The notes under the pieces were generated by a model. That model made no database searches. It worked only from the letters and a program-made list of their open reading frames with translations, and had not been told where the DNA came from. Shown one piece after another: positions 9,024-18,106 of a DNA stretch of 64,000 nt. This stretch comes from Bacteroidales bacterium. GTDB lineage: Bacteria > Bacteroidota > Bacteroidia > Bacteroidales > F082. How positions within the stretch are numbered: position 1 is the first letter of the stretch; each line of letters begins with the position of its first letter. A program made the position numbers and the translations under genes. Where the stretch lies: positions 1 through 64,000 of the forward strand of contig JALNZT010000006.1 of the NCBI GenBank assembly GCA_023229135.1, in the 5' to 3' direction.

Positions 9024-9352
9024 TCAATTAGTTTAATTTTAATAGATTCACCTTGAACACCACCTTCAGGACTTATTTCAGGCAGCATAAAGACTCCAAT
9101 ATCATCTTTGCTAATCACAATGATGTTGCCATCAACTCCATTTATTTTTAAGTCATCGATGTCAATTGTTAAGGTCGCGCATAGCGCAGAACTAGCTTCA
9201 GGGCAAATTTTAATAGTAGTGCCTCCACTGCCATGGTCTCCAGACACACCGCCCTTTCCATATACCTTTAGTTCCGCAGCTTCGGTTGATTGAGTAAAAA
9301 GAAATGCTAAAGCTGTAAATGCTATAACAGTTAAACTTTTAAACGTTTTCAT
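9020..9352 (-). CDS. Small secreted protein with YGKGG and C-x7-C motif
   Basis: A 110 aa protein. The chosen ATG gives a typical signal peptide (MKTFKSLTVIAFTALAFLF, cleavage near TEA-AEL); longer in-frame extensions lack this shape. The mature protein begins ELKVYGKGGVSGDHGSGG, glycine-rich, then IKICPEASSALCATL with C50 and C58. The C-terminal half is acidic and beta-rich in appearance. It is the first gene after repeat copy R1 and is followed by its paralogue and the CPRC thioredoxin-like gene. Function unknown. Confidence 0.6.
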   Translation of the reverse strand: MKTFKSLTVIAFTALAFLFTQSTEAAELKVYGKGGVSGDHGSGGTTIKICPEASSALCATLTIDIDDLKINGVDGNIIVISKDDIGVFMLPEISPEGGVQGESIKIKLIE

Positions 9353-9445
9353 TTTTTTTAAGTTTAGTGGTTTGTAAATATGGTAAGTAACGAAGAACGC
9401 CATCTCAATAAAATATAACATCATTGAGACGGCCCACCTCGGCCG

Positions 9446-9991
9446 AACTTATTCTTCCCCAGCCAAAAGATGTATTTAGTTGTGCAATATGGCACAAATT
9501 GTCTATCAAATAAAAGTGTGTAGTAAAGCTCATGACAACAAGCTACATCAAAGGATACTAACCGGGCTAAACCACCATGCCTTGCTTTTGCGGGGGGGGG
9601 TAAAGCCATATTGTTCAGGATACCAGAGCGAACTTATCAGCTGCCTACGCTTTAAAGCACACAACTTAAAGATTGCGGTTAGAAAAGACCTAAAAAAACG
9701 GATAGTTTTCATAAGCTGGTTTTGAGGCTTCAAGTATAAGTACAATAAACATAAAGCACAACTTTTTTTTTGCGATTTTGCAATAAAAAAAACAAATATT
9801 TTTTATGTTACTGAAATTCAATTGAATAAAACTGTTTTTTAAGCTTGATAAATTCTAAAAGGTGGCTGAGAGAGCTTATATTAACTAAATGCGCTGGAAA
9901 AAATGGGAGCAAAACTCAAGCTCTATAACTGATTATCAATGCCAATAGAGACGGATTTAGGGAGGCACGGATTGCAAATCCGCGCCAGCGG
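9446..9991 (-). repeat. Island repeat copy R1 with promoter, split ORF and G9 tract
   Basis: First of four good copies of a roughly 530-560 bp repeat (others begin near 19732, 26789 and 28803). Read on the minus strand it holds, in order: a REP-like palindrome at 9968-9982 (CGGATT-GCA-AATCCG), a stretch related to the DUF4835 3' end, an A/T-rich block, a promoter (9731-9762), and an ORF from ATG 9712 (MKTIRFFRSF..., 54 aa). That ORF meets a C9 tract (G9 at 9592-9600). A second frame continues after the tract and ends in TTKYIFWLGKNKFGRG near 9440. An 11-base tract would join the two frames. Confidence 0.75.
9731..9762 (-). promoter_or_regulatory. Promoter in repeat R1
   Basis: On the minus strand: GTTG (9759-9762), 20 nt spacer, TATACTTG (9731-9738), one mismatch to TAnnTTTG. 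It is followed after 18 nt by the ATG of the small repeat ORF. The same layout is present in R2, R3 and R4. Confidence 0.55.
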
Positions 9992-10060
9992 GTGAATATT
10001 ATGCGTGAGGTTGATCCGGCTAATGCTTCTAAGTATGAGAAGATTTTGGTGCCGAGGTAA
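9894..10060 (+). pseudogene. DUF4835 3'-end remnant T1
   Basis: From CTGGAAA at 9894 the plus strand can be aligned with the DUF4835 gene near 6440. The middle part is degraded and carries the REP-like palindrome. From 9992 to 10060 it encodes VNIMREVDPANASKYEKILV plus PR and a stop, nearly identical to the last 22 codons of the real gene. This is the only copy that keeps the gene terminus. It shows that a second DUF4835 end once lay here, with a 3.4 kb unit now between the two ends. Confidence 0.8.
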
Positions 10061-10077
10061 TAGTTTTTTATTCAATC

Positions 10078-11376
10078 TCACGTTTTGTCGAAAAGAATAT
10101 GCTTTAATGGTTGTAATACTCTATGAAACAGGCGAATATCGTTTGTGATTATCTCAGCAGTACCTTTCAGGCGTTGTTTGAAAACAAAGGTTTTACCATA
10201 GCTGGTTTTTAAACCTGCCGGAAAATTTACTGTTGCATAGTAAACTCCCTCGTCAGGTATTTCAGAAATATGCGAGATTACGCCTTCGAGCATGCCATAC
10301 TCCATATAAGGATAATTATCCAATCTGATATTTACTTTTTGACCCGGTTCAACTTTGCCGGCTCCTTCGGCTGGTAGCAGTAGCATTCCTTTTAGCGCTC
10401 CATGCGAATCGGGTAATATGGTAAAAACCGTTTCATTAGCATTCAGGTTCTGATTTTTTGCCCAATACTTAGTAAAAACACACTTGCCTGACTGAGGTGT
10501 TCTTAGCACATATTTTTGCTCCCAGATTTCCAATTGCGCCTTCAGATTATTTCCGGCTTCAACAAGTGCTGAATACAAACTTTCGTGTTGTTGTTTGTCC
10601 AGCATTTTAAACTCTGCAATAGTACTTTGCATTTGACTGATCTGTATTTGAATATTAGCCATGTTTGTTCTGATACTTTCAAAAGCCAGTTTTCTGTTAA
10701 GGTATTGGCTTTGGGCTTTTTCAAGTTCCTGCTCCGGAATTACCTGCTCATCAAATAGTTTTACATAGCGTTTATAGTCTTTTGAGGCTAATTCAAAATC
10801 ACTTTTCAAGGTTTTAAACTGCTCATTAGTAAAGTCATATAATGTGCGGTAGTCAATTAATTGAAGCTGTGTTGTATTGATTTTGTTATTATAATAGTCT
10901 ATTTCCCTATAACTTTGATAGGCATGCTGTGCCGATGTAAATGCTGAATAATAAACCTGAAGCTCACCCAACTTACCTAAGCTAATAGGAATATCCCATT
11001 TATTCAAGCTATCATTTGCCTGCCATTGGCTACTTAGCGTGTTTAAATGTTTTTTAAGAACTACAATTTCTGAATAATCGGCAGGATTTTCCACCAGTCC
11101 AAGAACTTGATCTTCATGTACTTTCTGATTTTCTATAACAAAAAAAGTATCTATTTTACCACTTACCCTGGCCTTAATCTCAGTCGGTGGAAGGTTTCCG
11201 GTAATTTCAATACTTGCATGTACTACATCAGGATATTTAAAAAACCAACTCGCTGTTATAAATAGCGCAATAATGACAAAAAATACCGAGATGCCCCAGC
11301 TCACAAGACTTCCCGGGGTTTTTCCCAGTATTTCGTCAATTTCGCCTGTGCGTATGTCTGTCAGATTTGCTGGCAT
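10078..11376 (-). CDS. HlyD-family membrane fusion protein for peptide export
   Basis: A 432 aa periplasmic adaptor. It has a single N-terminal transmembrane segment (about residues 27-47, SVFFVIIALFITASWFF), a biotinyl-lipoyl-like domain (ARVSGKIDTFFVIENQKVHE), a long alpha-helical hairpin (about 90-260) and a beta-barrel (LPAEGAGKVEPGQKVNIRL). It would link the inner-membrane C39 exporter encoded 75 bp upstream to a TolC-like outer-membrane channel. No TolC gene is in the island, so a genome-encoded one must serve. It is probably co-transcribed with the exporter and moves the GG-leader peptides. Confidence 0.85.
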   Translation of the reverse strand: MPANLTDIRTGEIDEILGKTPGSLVSWGISVFFVIIALFITASWFFKYPDVVHASIEITGNLPPTEIKARVSGKIDTFFVIENQKVHEDQVLGLVENPADYSEIVVLKKHLNTLSSQWQANDSLNKWDIPISLGKLGELQVYYSAFTSAQHAYQSYREIDYYNNKINTTQLQLIDYRTLYDFTNEQFKTLKSDFELASKDYKRYVKLFDEQVIPEQELEKAQSQYLNRKLAFESIRTNMANIQIQISQMQSTIAEFKMLDKQQHESLYSALVEAGNNLKAQLEIWEQKYVLRTPQSGKCVFTKYWAKNQNLNANETVFTILPDSHGALKGMLLLPAEGAGKVEPGQKVNIRLDNYPYMEYGMLEGVISHISEIPDEGVYYATVNFPAGLKTSYGKTFVFKQRLKGTAEIITNDIRLFHRVLQPLKHILFDKT

Positions 11377-11451
11377 GGAATATACTATTTTTAACTGTTT
11401 ATTTACGCTTATGAATTTTCGTTCAGTTTTTTCAAATCTAATGTTTATTGT

Positions 11452-13653
11452 TTAGTTTCCAAGTTCTAGTTGATTTTTGACCAGTTTGTAATAGCTTCCC
11501 TTAAGTTTTGTCAATTCCTGGTGCGTGCCTTGTTCGATGATACTACCTTTTTCCAGCACTACAATCTGATCTGCATTTTTAACAGTGCTGAGCCTGTGGG
11601 CAACCACCACAACAGTTCGTCCTTTGAAAAATTCATTCAGGTTTTCCATGATCACTTTTTCGTTGTTGGCATCCAGCGCATTAGTCGCCTCATCAAAAAA
11701 AATAAATTGAGGGTCTTTATAGACTGCCCTGGCAATTAATATACGCTGTTTTTGTCCTTGACTAAGTCCAACTCCTTCCTGACCGATCATGGTATTAAAG
11801 CCAAGTGGTAGTGTTTCGATATGTTCCAATATATTGGCAACCCGAGAAGCATGTAGTAGCTTACTGAAATCCAACTCGTCTTCGCTGATGCTGATGTTGC
11901 CGGCAATGGTATCAGAAAAAATAAAGCCATCCTGCATTACAGCACCCACTTTGGAACGCCAGACACTGGCAGAAAGATTATCCACCCGAAATGGGCCTAT
12001 ACGTATTTCACCCGCCACAGGCTTGTAAAAGCCCAAAAGCAGTTTGAGCAAAGTGGTTTTTCCACTTCCCGATGTGCCTACAATTGCTGTTACTTTGTTT
12101 TGAGGGATTTTGAGGTCTAGCGCGTTAAGTACCAAAGGCGAACGAGGCCCGTCATACTGGTATGAAACGCCACTTAACAAGATGTCCTGTTCTGTGTCAA
12201 GTTCCCTTATTTTTACATTCATCTTATCGGCCGGTTCTTCATCTTCACGCAGGTGTATTTCACCCAATCTTTCAAGACTGATTTTGGCGTCTTGGGCAGC
12301 ACGTACAAATCCTATCATTTGGTCAACCGGGGCATTCATCATACCAATGATGTACTGCACGGCCATCATCATACCGAGCGTCATCTCGCCTTTTACAACC
12401 GCGTAAGCCGCCATAAAGGTGATGAGTATATTTTTTGACTGGTTAAAAAACGTTGCCCCGGCCTGTTGGTACTGGTTGAGTGCTAAGCCTTTTATATTTA
12501 CGCGAAACAACCTGGCCTGTATTTTTTCCCACTCCCATCGTTTCTGTTTCTCGCAGTTGTTAAGTTTAATCTCCTGCATACCAGTAATCAATTGTATCAG
12601 GTTACTTTGATTACCGGCCATTTGCGCGAAGCGTTTAAAATCCAATTCGCGGCGTTTTTTCATAAAGACCAGCACCCAAAGGGTATATAAAATGCTTCCG
12701 GCAAGGAAAACGAGTAAGATGCCCACATTATATACGCCAAGCACGATGGCAAATACAGCAAGGTTCACCACGGCAAACAAGATTTGCAAGGAAGAGGCTG
12801 TCAAAAAGCTTTCGATACGGCTATGATCACCAATGCGTTGCATCAGGTCGCCAATCATTTTGCTGTCAAAATAGCCCAGGGGCAGCTTCATCAGCTTGAT
12901 CAGGAAATCGCTTATAAGCGAAATGTTGATGCGTGTGCTGATATGTAGCAATATCCAGCTACGAATAAACTCAACGGCTGTCTGGCCAAAAAATAAAACC
13001 AATTGCGCTATCAGCACTAAAGTGATAAAATTGAGATCACGTGTGTTGATACCCACATCTACTACTGCCTGGGTGAGGAATGGAAAGATAAGCTGTATGA
13101 TACTGCCCAACAGCATGCCCAATATAAGCTGTACTAAAAGTTTGCGGTGCGGGCGCAAATAGGAGAACAAAAACCGGAAGTTTTTTTTGTTGACTATTTC
13201 TTCTTCGTTGGTATAGAAATCCGGTGTGGGTTCCAGCAACAGACAAACGCCCATGTCCTCGTCTTCGTTTTTAGTGCTTACCCAGCCTTTTAGGAATTCT
13301 TCCCTGCTATACGTAATAAGCCCGTGCGCAGGATCGGCTACTTTTACTTTGTCTTTTTTCTTCCCGCTAATCTCATATACCACCACAAAATGCTGCTGTT
13401 TCCAGTGGGCGATGCATGGTAGCGGGACTTCGTTAGCCAGCTTGTCGAAGGTGATTTTTACACCCATAGTTCTGAAACCGATTTTCTCGGCTGCATCGCT
13501 GATGCCGAGCAAGGAAACCCCTTCACGGTTAATATGACAATACTCCCTTAGCACGGGCAAACTGTGTCGCTTGCCGTAGTGTCTGCTAATCGCATCCAGG
13601 CAGGCCGGGCCACAGTCGCGGGCGTCGAGTTGGGGGGTGAAATTATATCTCAC
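11452..13653 (-). CDS. Peptidase-containing ABC exporter (C39 peptidase, PCAT)
   Basis: An exporter of about 733 aa that removes double-glycine leaders and exports the core peptide. The N-terminal C39 peptidase has QLDARDCGPACL with the catalytic Cys, the His of HWKQQHFVVVYEI and the Asp of VADPAHG. Six membrane helices span about 165-440. The ATPase has Walker A GTSGSGKTT (about residue 525), signature LSQGQKQR, Walker B FIFFDEATNALD and H-loop VVAHRLST. The GTG at 13653 is preferred because it matches the ATG-start of the truncated copy at 24676; a TTG two codons earlier is possible. It is the only complete exporter in the island and probably serves all precursors. Confidence 0.9.
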   Translation of the reverse strand: MRYNFTPQLDARDCGPACLDAISRHYGKRHSLPVLREYCHINREGVSLLGISDAAEKIGFRTMGVKITFDKLANEVPLPCIAHWKQQHFVVVYEISGKKKDKVKVADPAHGLITYSREEFLKGWVSTKNEDEDMGVCLLLEPTPDFYTNEEEIVNKKNFRFLFSYLRPHRKLLVQLILGMLLGSIIQLIFPFLTQAVVDVGINTRDLNFITLVLIAQLVLFFGQTAVEFIRSWILLHISTRINISLISDFLIKLMKLPLGYFDSKMIGDLMQRIGDHSRIESFLTASSLQILFAVVNLAVFAIVLGVYNVGILLVFLAGSILYTLWVLVFMKKRRELDFKRFAQMAGNQSNLIQLITGMQEIKLNNCEKQKRWEWEKIQARLFRVNIKGLALNQYQQAGATFFNQSKNILITFMAAYAVVKGEMTLGMMMAVQYIIGMMNAPVDQMIGFVRAAQDAKISLERLGEIHLREDEEPADKMNVKIRELDTEQDILLSGVSYQYDGPRSPLVLNALDLKIPQNKVTAIVGTSGSGKTTLLKLLLGFYKPVAGEIRIGPFRVDNLSASVWRSKVGAVMQDGFIFSDTIAGNISISEDELDFSKLLHASRVANILEHIETLPLGFNTMIGQEGVGLSQGQKQRILIARAVYKDPQFIFFDEATNALDANNEKVIMENLNEFFKGRTVVVVAHRLSTVKNADQIVVLEKGSIIEQGTHQELTKLKGSYYKLVKNQLELGN

Positions 13654-13710
13654 TTTCAAATCAATTCTTGCTTAAGCATTTACTTGCCTTTCTCCAGAAC
13701 AACATCATTA

Positions 13711-14991
13711 TTATTCAGTCTTATCATTATCTTGCCATGTTTTTTTAACAGGATCGTAATTACAAAGATTCATAATACCAAAGTAAAGCTCATAACTAGA
13801 TATTGGCTGACATAAATATCGGTATACACAATTTTTACAGGGTTCAACTTTTGCCCTTGTTAAATACCAGGAGCTATCTTCTATCGTATGAGCGTTGCGC
13901 AATATTTCAATCAGTTTGTTGCTTTTTATATTGCCAATATGAGGCATGTTCAAATTAGCATGAACATCACCATTGGGAAGAATAAATAACTTCCCAAAGC
14001 TTAAATGGTTTATAAACAATCTGGAGGCAATTTCACGATGAGTTAATGACTGATTCTCAACATCTGCCTTGTTACTTTTTATCACTTCAAATAAAGCATT
14101 TGACGTTGAGTTATCTATGAATGGGATCAATTCATAGGTAATGCCTTGTGTAATAAAAATTTGCTCCAAGTCTGAAATATCATTCACATCACGAATAATT
14201 ATCTTAAAAACTATTCTTGAGATGGAATCCTCATTCATCGAGAAAAAGTCAAATAATAACTTACGTTCGGTTTTGAAATCGACCCATAAAATAAATTTTA
14301 AGTTCTCTGTATAAGTAAGTGTTTTATTATCTAATAATTCTATTACAGCGTCAGAGATATAAGCATTATAATGAACAAAACAATCCTTAAAAAAATCGCA
14401 CGTATCCTTTATTTTCTTTAGTGAAATCTCATTTCCATACAATTGAACTTTTCTAAGGCCCGGAAAAGCTTCACCCCTAAAAAAACGTAAAACCAAGTTA
14501 CTACTTTCATACTGAGCCTCATTTAGGTTTATGATTGGAGCATTGATTTGTTTACTACCCGACGTATTAAATGCTGAATCAGTAATGTTTGTTGAGGAAT
14601 CTCCGTAATATATAAACACCTCTTTTAGTGAATATCGGAGGTTCAAAGTTTGCCATGTTTTATCATTATTTATGTTATTAACATCGAAGTTCAGTTTTGG
14701 CGCAAAAGGCAGGATTAAAGGACGATAATGACTTTCAATTAAATCCCCGTGAAAATAATCTCTGCATAAAACTATGAATGCTGTGATTTCATCGTCAATC
14801 AACTCATTTTCATCCAAAAGGGTAATTCTATTAACATCATCTTTGAGTAATCTCGAAATGAATTCAACCCCTTTTATTCCTTTAAATAGAAAGGTAGAAG
14901 TTATACTATTAATCGTATTATGTAGCAAAATTTGATTATCAATGAGATCTGAATGAACATAAGGTTCAAGATAAAAAAAGGAATTAAGCAT
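13711..14991 (-). CDS. SPASM-domain pseudo-radical-SAM partner protein
   Basis: A 426 aa protein that lacks an N-terminal CxxxCxxC cluster motif. It keeps a radical-SAM-like body and a C-terminal SPASM-type region: FILPNGDVHANLNMPHIGNI, then CKNCVYRYLC and a final CNYDP. It fits the 'pseudo-rSAM' partner described for GG-Bacteroidetes peptide systems (family recalled from memory, not searched). The ATG at 14991 overlaps the stop of the radical SAM gene by 8 bp, so the two are translationally coupled and probably form a complex. It may hold auxiliary iron-sulfur clusters or bind the leader peptide. Confidence 0.8.
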   Translation of the reverse strand: MLNSFFYLEPYVHSDLIDNQILLHNTINSITSTFLFKGIKGVEFISRLLKDDVNRITLLDENELIDDEITAFIVLCRDYFHGDLIESHYRPLILPFAPKLNFDVNNINNDKTWQTLNLRYSLKEVFIYYGDSSTNITDSAFNTSGSKQINAPIINLNEAQYESSNLVLRFFRGEAFPGLRKVQLYGNEISLKKIKDTCDFFKDCFVHYNAYISDAVIELLDNKTLTYTENLKFILWVDFKTERKLLFDFFSMNEDSISRIVFKIIIRDVNDISDLEQIFITQGITYELIPFIDNSTSNALFEVIKSNKADVENQSLTHREIASRLFINHLSFGKLFILPNGDVHANLNMPHIGNIKSNKLIEILRNAHTIEDSSWYLTRAKVEPCKNCVYRYLCQPISSYELYFGIMNLCNYDPVKKTWQDNDKTE

Positions 14992-16471
14992 AGCGCGTTT
15001 TTCTCCATATTTCTGAGTAAACATCAGTAAATGCCTCAAAGAATGAGTAGTAATCCCTAAGAAGATCAATGTGATCTTCATTTTTTAGATGGGAACATTT
15101 TACTGTTTTATCTTCCTTTATTATATTTAGAAACAAACATTCTTTGCATAGGTTGACTCGATAACAGTTATTGCATTTCCCTTTTAATTTTTCAAAGTGA
15201 TTATTATACATCATAACAATCTTTTCATAATCTAAAAATACTTTTCCATTTTGAACATTACCTAATGAATACTCATGCGCAATGGCTTCGCAGGGCAGTA
15301 TTTTTCCCTTTGCTGTGACAAACATTCTTTTGCTAAACGGATTGCAGGTGCCAGTAGGAAGAAAATTGCCCTTAGTATTGTAATTAAATAAGTCATCAAT
15401 TGTAGAAAAATGGTTATTCGTATAGTTTCTAAGAAACATGTTATAGCTCAAAGATTCACCTGAGGAAAGAAAACACTTTTTATGCTCTGATTTATTAAGA
15501 TCGTAATTATGACCATCGTAATTGAATTTTTTTCCAACTAATAGCGGATTTACCTCGGTGCCGGCAATTGATTTTTTGAATTCTCTCCAAATAAATTCCT
15601 GAATAGAAATGAAATCATTTCTGTCGTGTAGTACCGCATTAAAAAGTACATTTTGTTCAAAAAATGAAGGGTAGTTCCTCTTAACCAAGTGGATGTTCTT
15701 GAATACAACCTTAAATGATTCTTTGTTATTAGGAAAAAGTCTGTAGCTATTCGCAAATGAGTCTCCGTCAAGACTAATAGTAAGCGCAAAGTTGTTTTTT
15801 GCAATGAATTCAATGTGTTGGTTTAACAAAACACCATTAGTTGTCATGTTAAACCTAAAGTTGAGGGGAGTGTTTTTGCTCAATTCTTCAATATAGGAAA
15901 CTAATTCCTCAATGAAAGGAAAGTTCAATAACGGTTCGCCACCAAAAAATCCGATGAATATTTCTTTTTCAAGATTACTGTTAACTTTACTAAGCCACTT
16001 TGGTATTAAGTATTCTATTACTGCTTTAGCATTAGCAATACTTAAATCAAGATTATTCCGTGAATCATGAGTGTGATAATTATCTCCATAAAAGCAGTAC
16101 TTACACTGGAGATTGCATCTTTCAGTAATTTCAAACACTAGAGCGCGTAAGTTTGATAACTCATAGTTAATATCGGAAGGCTTTAGTCGCCCTCCAATAA
16201 TTTGTTCGTTGCTAATAGTATTAAAAAATCCGTTTTCTTTTAGGAACTCAAACTTACGTTTATAGTATATATCTGCTTTCTCCTTTGTCTTAAAAAGTAA
16301 GCTATCAGATTCGTCTTGATTTTCCTCAGTAATGGACCTATTGTTTGTTGCGTTGAAATCTTTTAGTTTTATATACCTAACTACCATTGGATTCATATAA
16401 ATAATATGCTTCTTATAAAAGCTAAATAAGTATTGATTATGTTTGGTAGTGAATAAATTAAAATCAGGCAT
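14984..16471 (-). CDS. Radical SAM/SPASM peptide maturase 1
   Basis: A 495 aa enzyme. The radical SAM cluster motif CNLQCKYC gives C119, C123 and C126 (CX3CX2C), followed by GFFGGEPLLNF, the SAM-binding GGE motif. The C-terminal SPASM region has CNPFSKRMFVTAKGKILPC, then CNNCYRVNLCKEC and a late Cys in VKCSH. The N-terminal 100 residues may bind the leader. It is expected to modify the CxCxCxC cores of the neighbouring precursors, perhaps as thioether or other carbon-linked crosslinks; the exact product is unknown. It lies 16 bp after protease 1 and overlaps its SPASM partner. Confidence 0.88.
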   Translation of the reverse strand: MPDFNLFTTKHNQYLFSFYKKHIIYMNPMVVRYIKLKDFNATNNRSITEENQDESDSLLFKTKEKADIYYKRKFEFLKENGFFNTISNEQIIGGRLKPSDINYELSNLRALVFEITERCNLQCKYCFYGDNYHTHDSRNNLDLSIANAKAVIEYLIPKWLSKVNSNLEKEIFIGFFGGEPLLNFPFIEELVSYIEELSKNTPLNFRFNMTTNGVLLNQHIEFIAKNNFALTISLDGDSFANSYRLFPNNKESFKVVFKNIHLVKRNYPSFFEQNVLFNAVLHDRNDFISIQEFIWREFKKSIAGTEVNPLLVGKKFNYDGHNYDLNKSEHKKCFLSSGESLSYNMFLRNYTNNHFSTIDDLFNYNTKGNFLPTGTCNPFSKRMFVTAKGKILPCEAIAHEYSLGNVQNGKVFLDYEKIVMMYNNHFEKLKGKCNNCYRVNLCKECLFLNIIKEDKTVKCSHLKNEDHIDLLRDYYSFFEAFTDVYSEIWRKTRYA

Positions 16472-16487
16472 AAATTATCTATTATCG

Positions 16488-17747
16488 TTAATAATGATTG
16501 TTAATAAACTCCCTAATGTAATCATTTAAATCTGATCGTTTTATCTTTAATACTTCCTCGATACAGTTGTAGAAATCTTCTTCATTGTCAGCTTCACACA
16601 GATAAAGTTCTTTTACTTTTTCGTAGCCGCCCTGGCGGTATGCAATGTCAACAATTGCTGCATGAATGGTGTAAATAAAAGGCGTTTGCATTTCATCATC
16701 TTTGTAATGCTTTAAACTTTCAATGTATTTACCATCCAAAGGATAGCCAAACGTTAAATAGCCATCATCATTATAATAATAGCAAACAAGACTCCCGGAA
16801 AGATCAATCCAGGGGTTGGTATTTAGATAATGTTTGAGTCTGTAAATATGGAATAGGTAGTTTTTTGTTAATACCCCACCAAAGTAGGTAGCGATCCCTT
16901 CCTCAAAATAAGTGGTTTTTTCTTTTTGGAAAAAGTTAAGTAACAGATGTATTATTTCATGAAGGTCATCTTCACCAGTTCCACCAGCTATAATAATATT
17001 ATTAGCTGATAGTGCCATAGCTTCTCTATTACTCAATCCGGAAATAAAATCTGTATCATAGTGTTGCACACCAAACAATATTGCAGCATCAGTTAGATTA
17101 TCAGCTAAAACGTATGTAATCGAATCATTGAATTCAATTCCGAATCCATCTTTGAAAGTTTGTATTTTGGATTGCATAGCGATAGCCTTTTCAGTATTAA
17201 ACACATAGTCGCGATCATAATAGAATCTGATTAAACCAATTCTTTTTGTTTCTAACATATTCTTATGATGTGAGAAAGCATTGGTAAGCTTAAACTCTCC
17301 ATTGGCTTGTTTTTTTATTGGGACAGTGATCATGTATGAAGGGATTCGCTTCCACATTTCTTCAGGATAGGCCAAAAACATGGCTCTTAACTCAAACAAA
17401 CTTTCCTCCCGTTTGATAATGCCCAATAAATATTCCTTTTCCATTGGGTAAAAAACGTTTCCACTAGCCCTTTTAAAAGAATAAAATAAATCCGGGAATT
17501 TGTATTGATCAATTTCGTTTTGATCCCAATATTTATGTAATTCCTCAGGAAACTCGTTTAATATGTAGCTTTTTTTTGCACTGTGATAATTAAGCTCGTC
17601 AAGGTAGCTTTCCCATAAATCATAAATTTCTGTAAATCCGGTGAATGTTGTGTCAACGAATGGACTAATTATTGTTTCCGGTCGTGTTTGTGTTTGGCTG
17701 CTAAGAGAAATCAATAAACCGACAAATAGTAAGAATATTCTTTTCAT
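16488..17747 (-). CDS. Secreted HEXXH metalloprotease 1 of the peptide cassette
   Basis: A 419 aa protein with a signal peptide (MKRIFLLFVGLLISLSSQTQ). The zinc motif HEIIH is at 263-267, with FEEGIATYFGG placing E282/E283 as third ligand, a gluzincin-like HEXXH-x14-E arrangement. A clan-MA peptidase is likely; the particular family was not recognised. It follows precursor 1 after a strong hairpin. Because it is secreted it acts after export, and could trim the modified peptide, degrade it for self-protection, or use the peptide as cofactor. Two paralogues in the island are each paired with a precursor. Confidence 0.75.
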   Translation of the reverse strand: MKRIFLLFVGLLISLSSQTQTRPETIISPFVDTTFTGFTEIYDLWESYLDELNYHSAKKSYILNEFPEELHKYWDQNEIDQYKFPDLFYSFKRASGNVFYPMEKEYLLGIIKREESLFELRAMFLAYPEEMWKRIPSYMITVPIKKQANGEFKLTNAFSHHKNMLETKRIGLIRFYYDRDYVFNTEKAIAMQSKIQTFKDGFGIEFNDSITYVLADNLTDAAILFGVQHYDTDFISGLSNREAMALSANNIIIAGGTGEDDLHEIIHLLLNFFQKEKTTYFEEGIATYFGGVLTKNYLFHIYRLKHYLNTNPWIDLSGSLVCYYYNDDGYLTFGYPLDGKYIESLKHYKDDEMQTPFIYTIHAAIVDIAYRQGGYEKVKELYLCEADNEEDFYNCIEEVLKIKRSDLNDYIREFINNHY

Positions 17748-17780
17748 ATTTATAATTCATTAAGAATAACACCAAATAGA

Positions 17781-17815
17781 AGTTAAAATCCTGTCTAAAT
17801 AGCAGGATTTTAACT
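17781..17815 (-). terminator. 13 bp perfect hairpin between precursor 1 and protease 1
   Basis: AGTTAAAATCCTG (17781-17793) pairs perfectly with 17803-17815 across a 9 nt loop. It lies 12 bp after the precursor stop and 33 bp before the protease ATG. The same hairpin, with compensated sequence changes, stands between precursor 2 and protease 2. Its likely role is partial termination or 3' protection that raises precursor over enzyme. Confidence 0.75.
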
Positions 17816-17827
17816 CCTAATCAATAG

Positions 17828-18025
17828 TTAATATTCAAGATTATTCTTTGGGCCAGTTATTCCTGCACTTTGCCGGTTTGACTGTGTTTGGTCATGAATT
17901 GAGCCCGGATCACCGCAATCGCAACTGCAACTGCAAGCTGGTGTAGAACCTCCACCACCCTGATCTCCACCTTTAATGTGGTTTAATGAATCTTGGGTCA
18001 TTTTGATTAATTTTAGATTTTTCAT
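17828..18025 (-). CDS. Cys-rich RiPP precursor 1 (GG leader)
   Basis: A 65 aa peptide. The leader, residues 1-20, reads MKNLKLIKMTQDSLNHIKGG; a C39 peptidase would cut after G20. The core begins DQGGGGSTP and has four alternating cysteines C31, C33, C35 and C37 (ACSCSCDCG), then a Gln/Ser/Asn-rich tail ending in Tyr. It resembles the 'natural product precursor, GG-Bacteroidales' peptides (recalled, not searched). It lies 81 bp downstream of protease 2 and 80 bp upstream of protease 1, all on the minus strand. Modification by the nearby radical SAM enzymes is inferred. Confidence 0.88.
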   Translation of the reverse strand: MKNLKLIKMTQDSLNHIKGGDQGGGGSTPACSCSCDCGDPGSIHDQTQSNRQSAGITGPKNNLEY

Positions 18026-18106
18026 ACTTTGAATTGTTAAATTGTTAATAATCGTGATAAACTATAAATAAATTGTAAAGCCGAACATAAAAAGTCAGGC
18101 ATAAGC

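Noticed and set aside
9592..9600. Poly-G length differences as pure sequencing error
   Set aside because: Length error cannot be ruled out for single bases, but the tract and both flanking frames are conserved in four copies, so the tract itself is real; read-level data would be needed for length.
9480..9725. Plus-strand frames running through repeat R1 and its G tract
   Set aside because: They oppose the conserved promoter and small ORF and are not kept in frame across the other copies.
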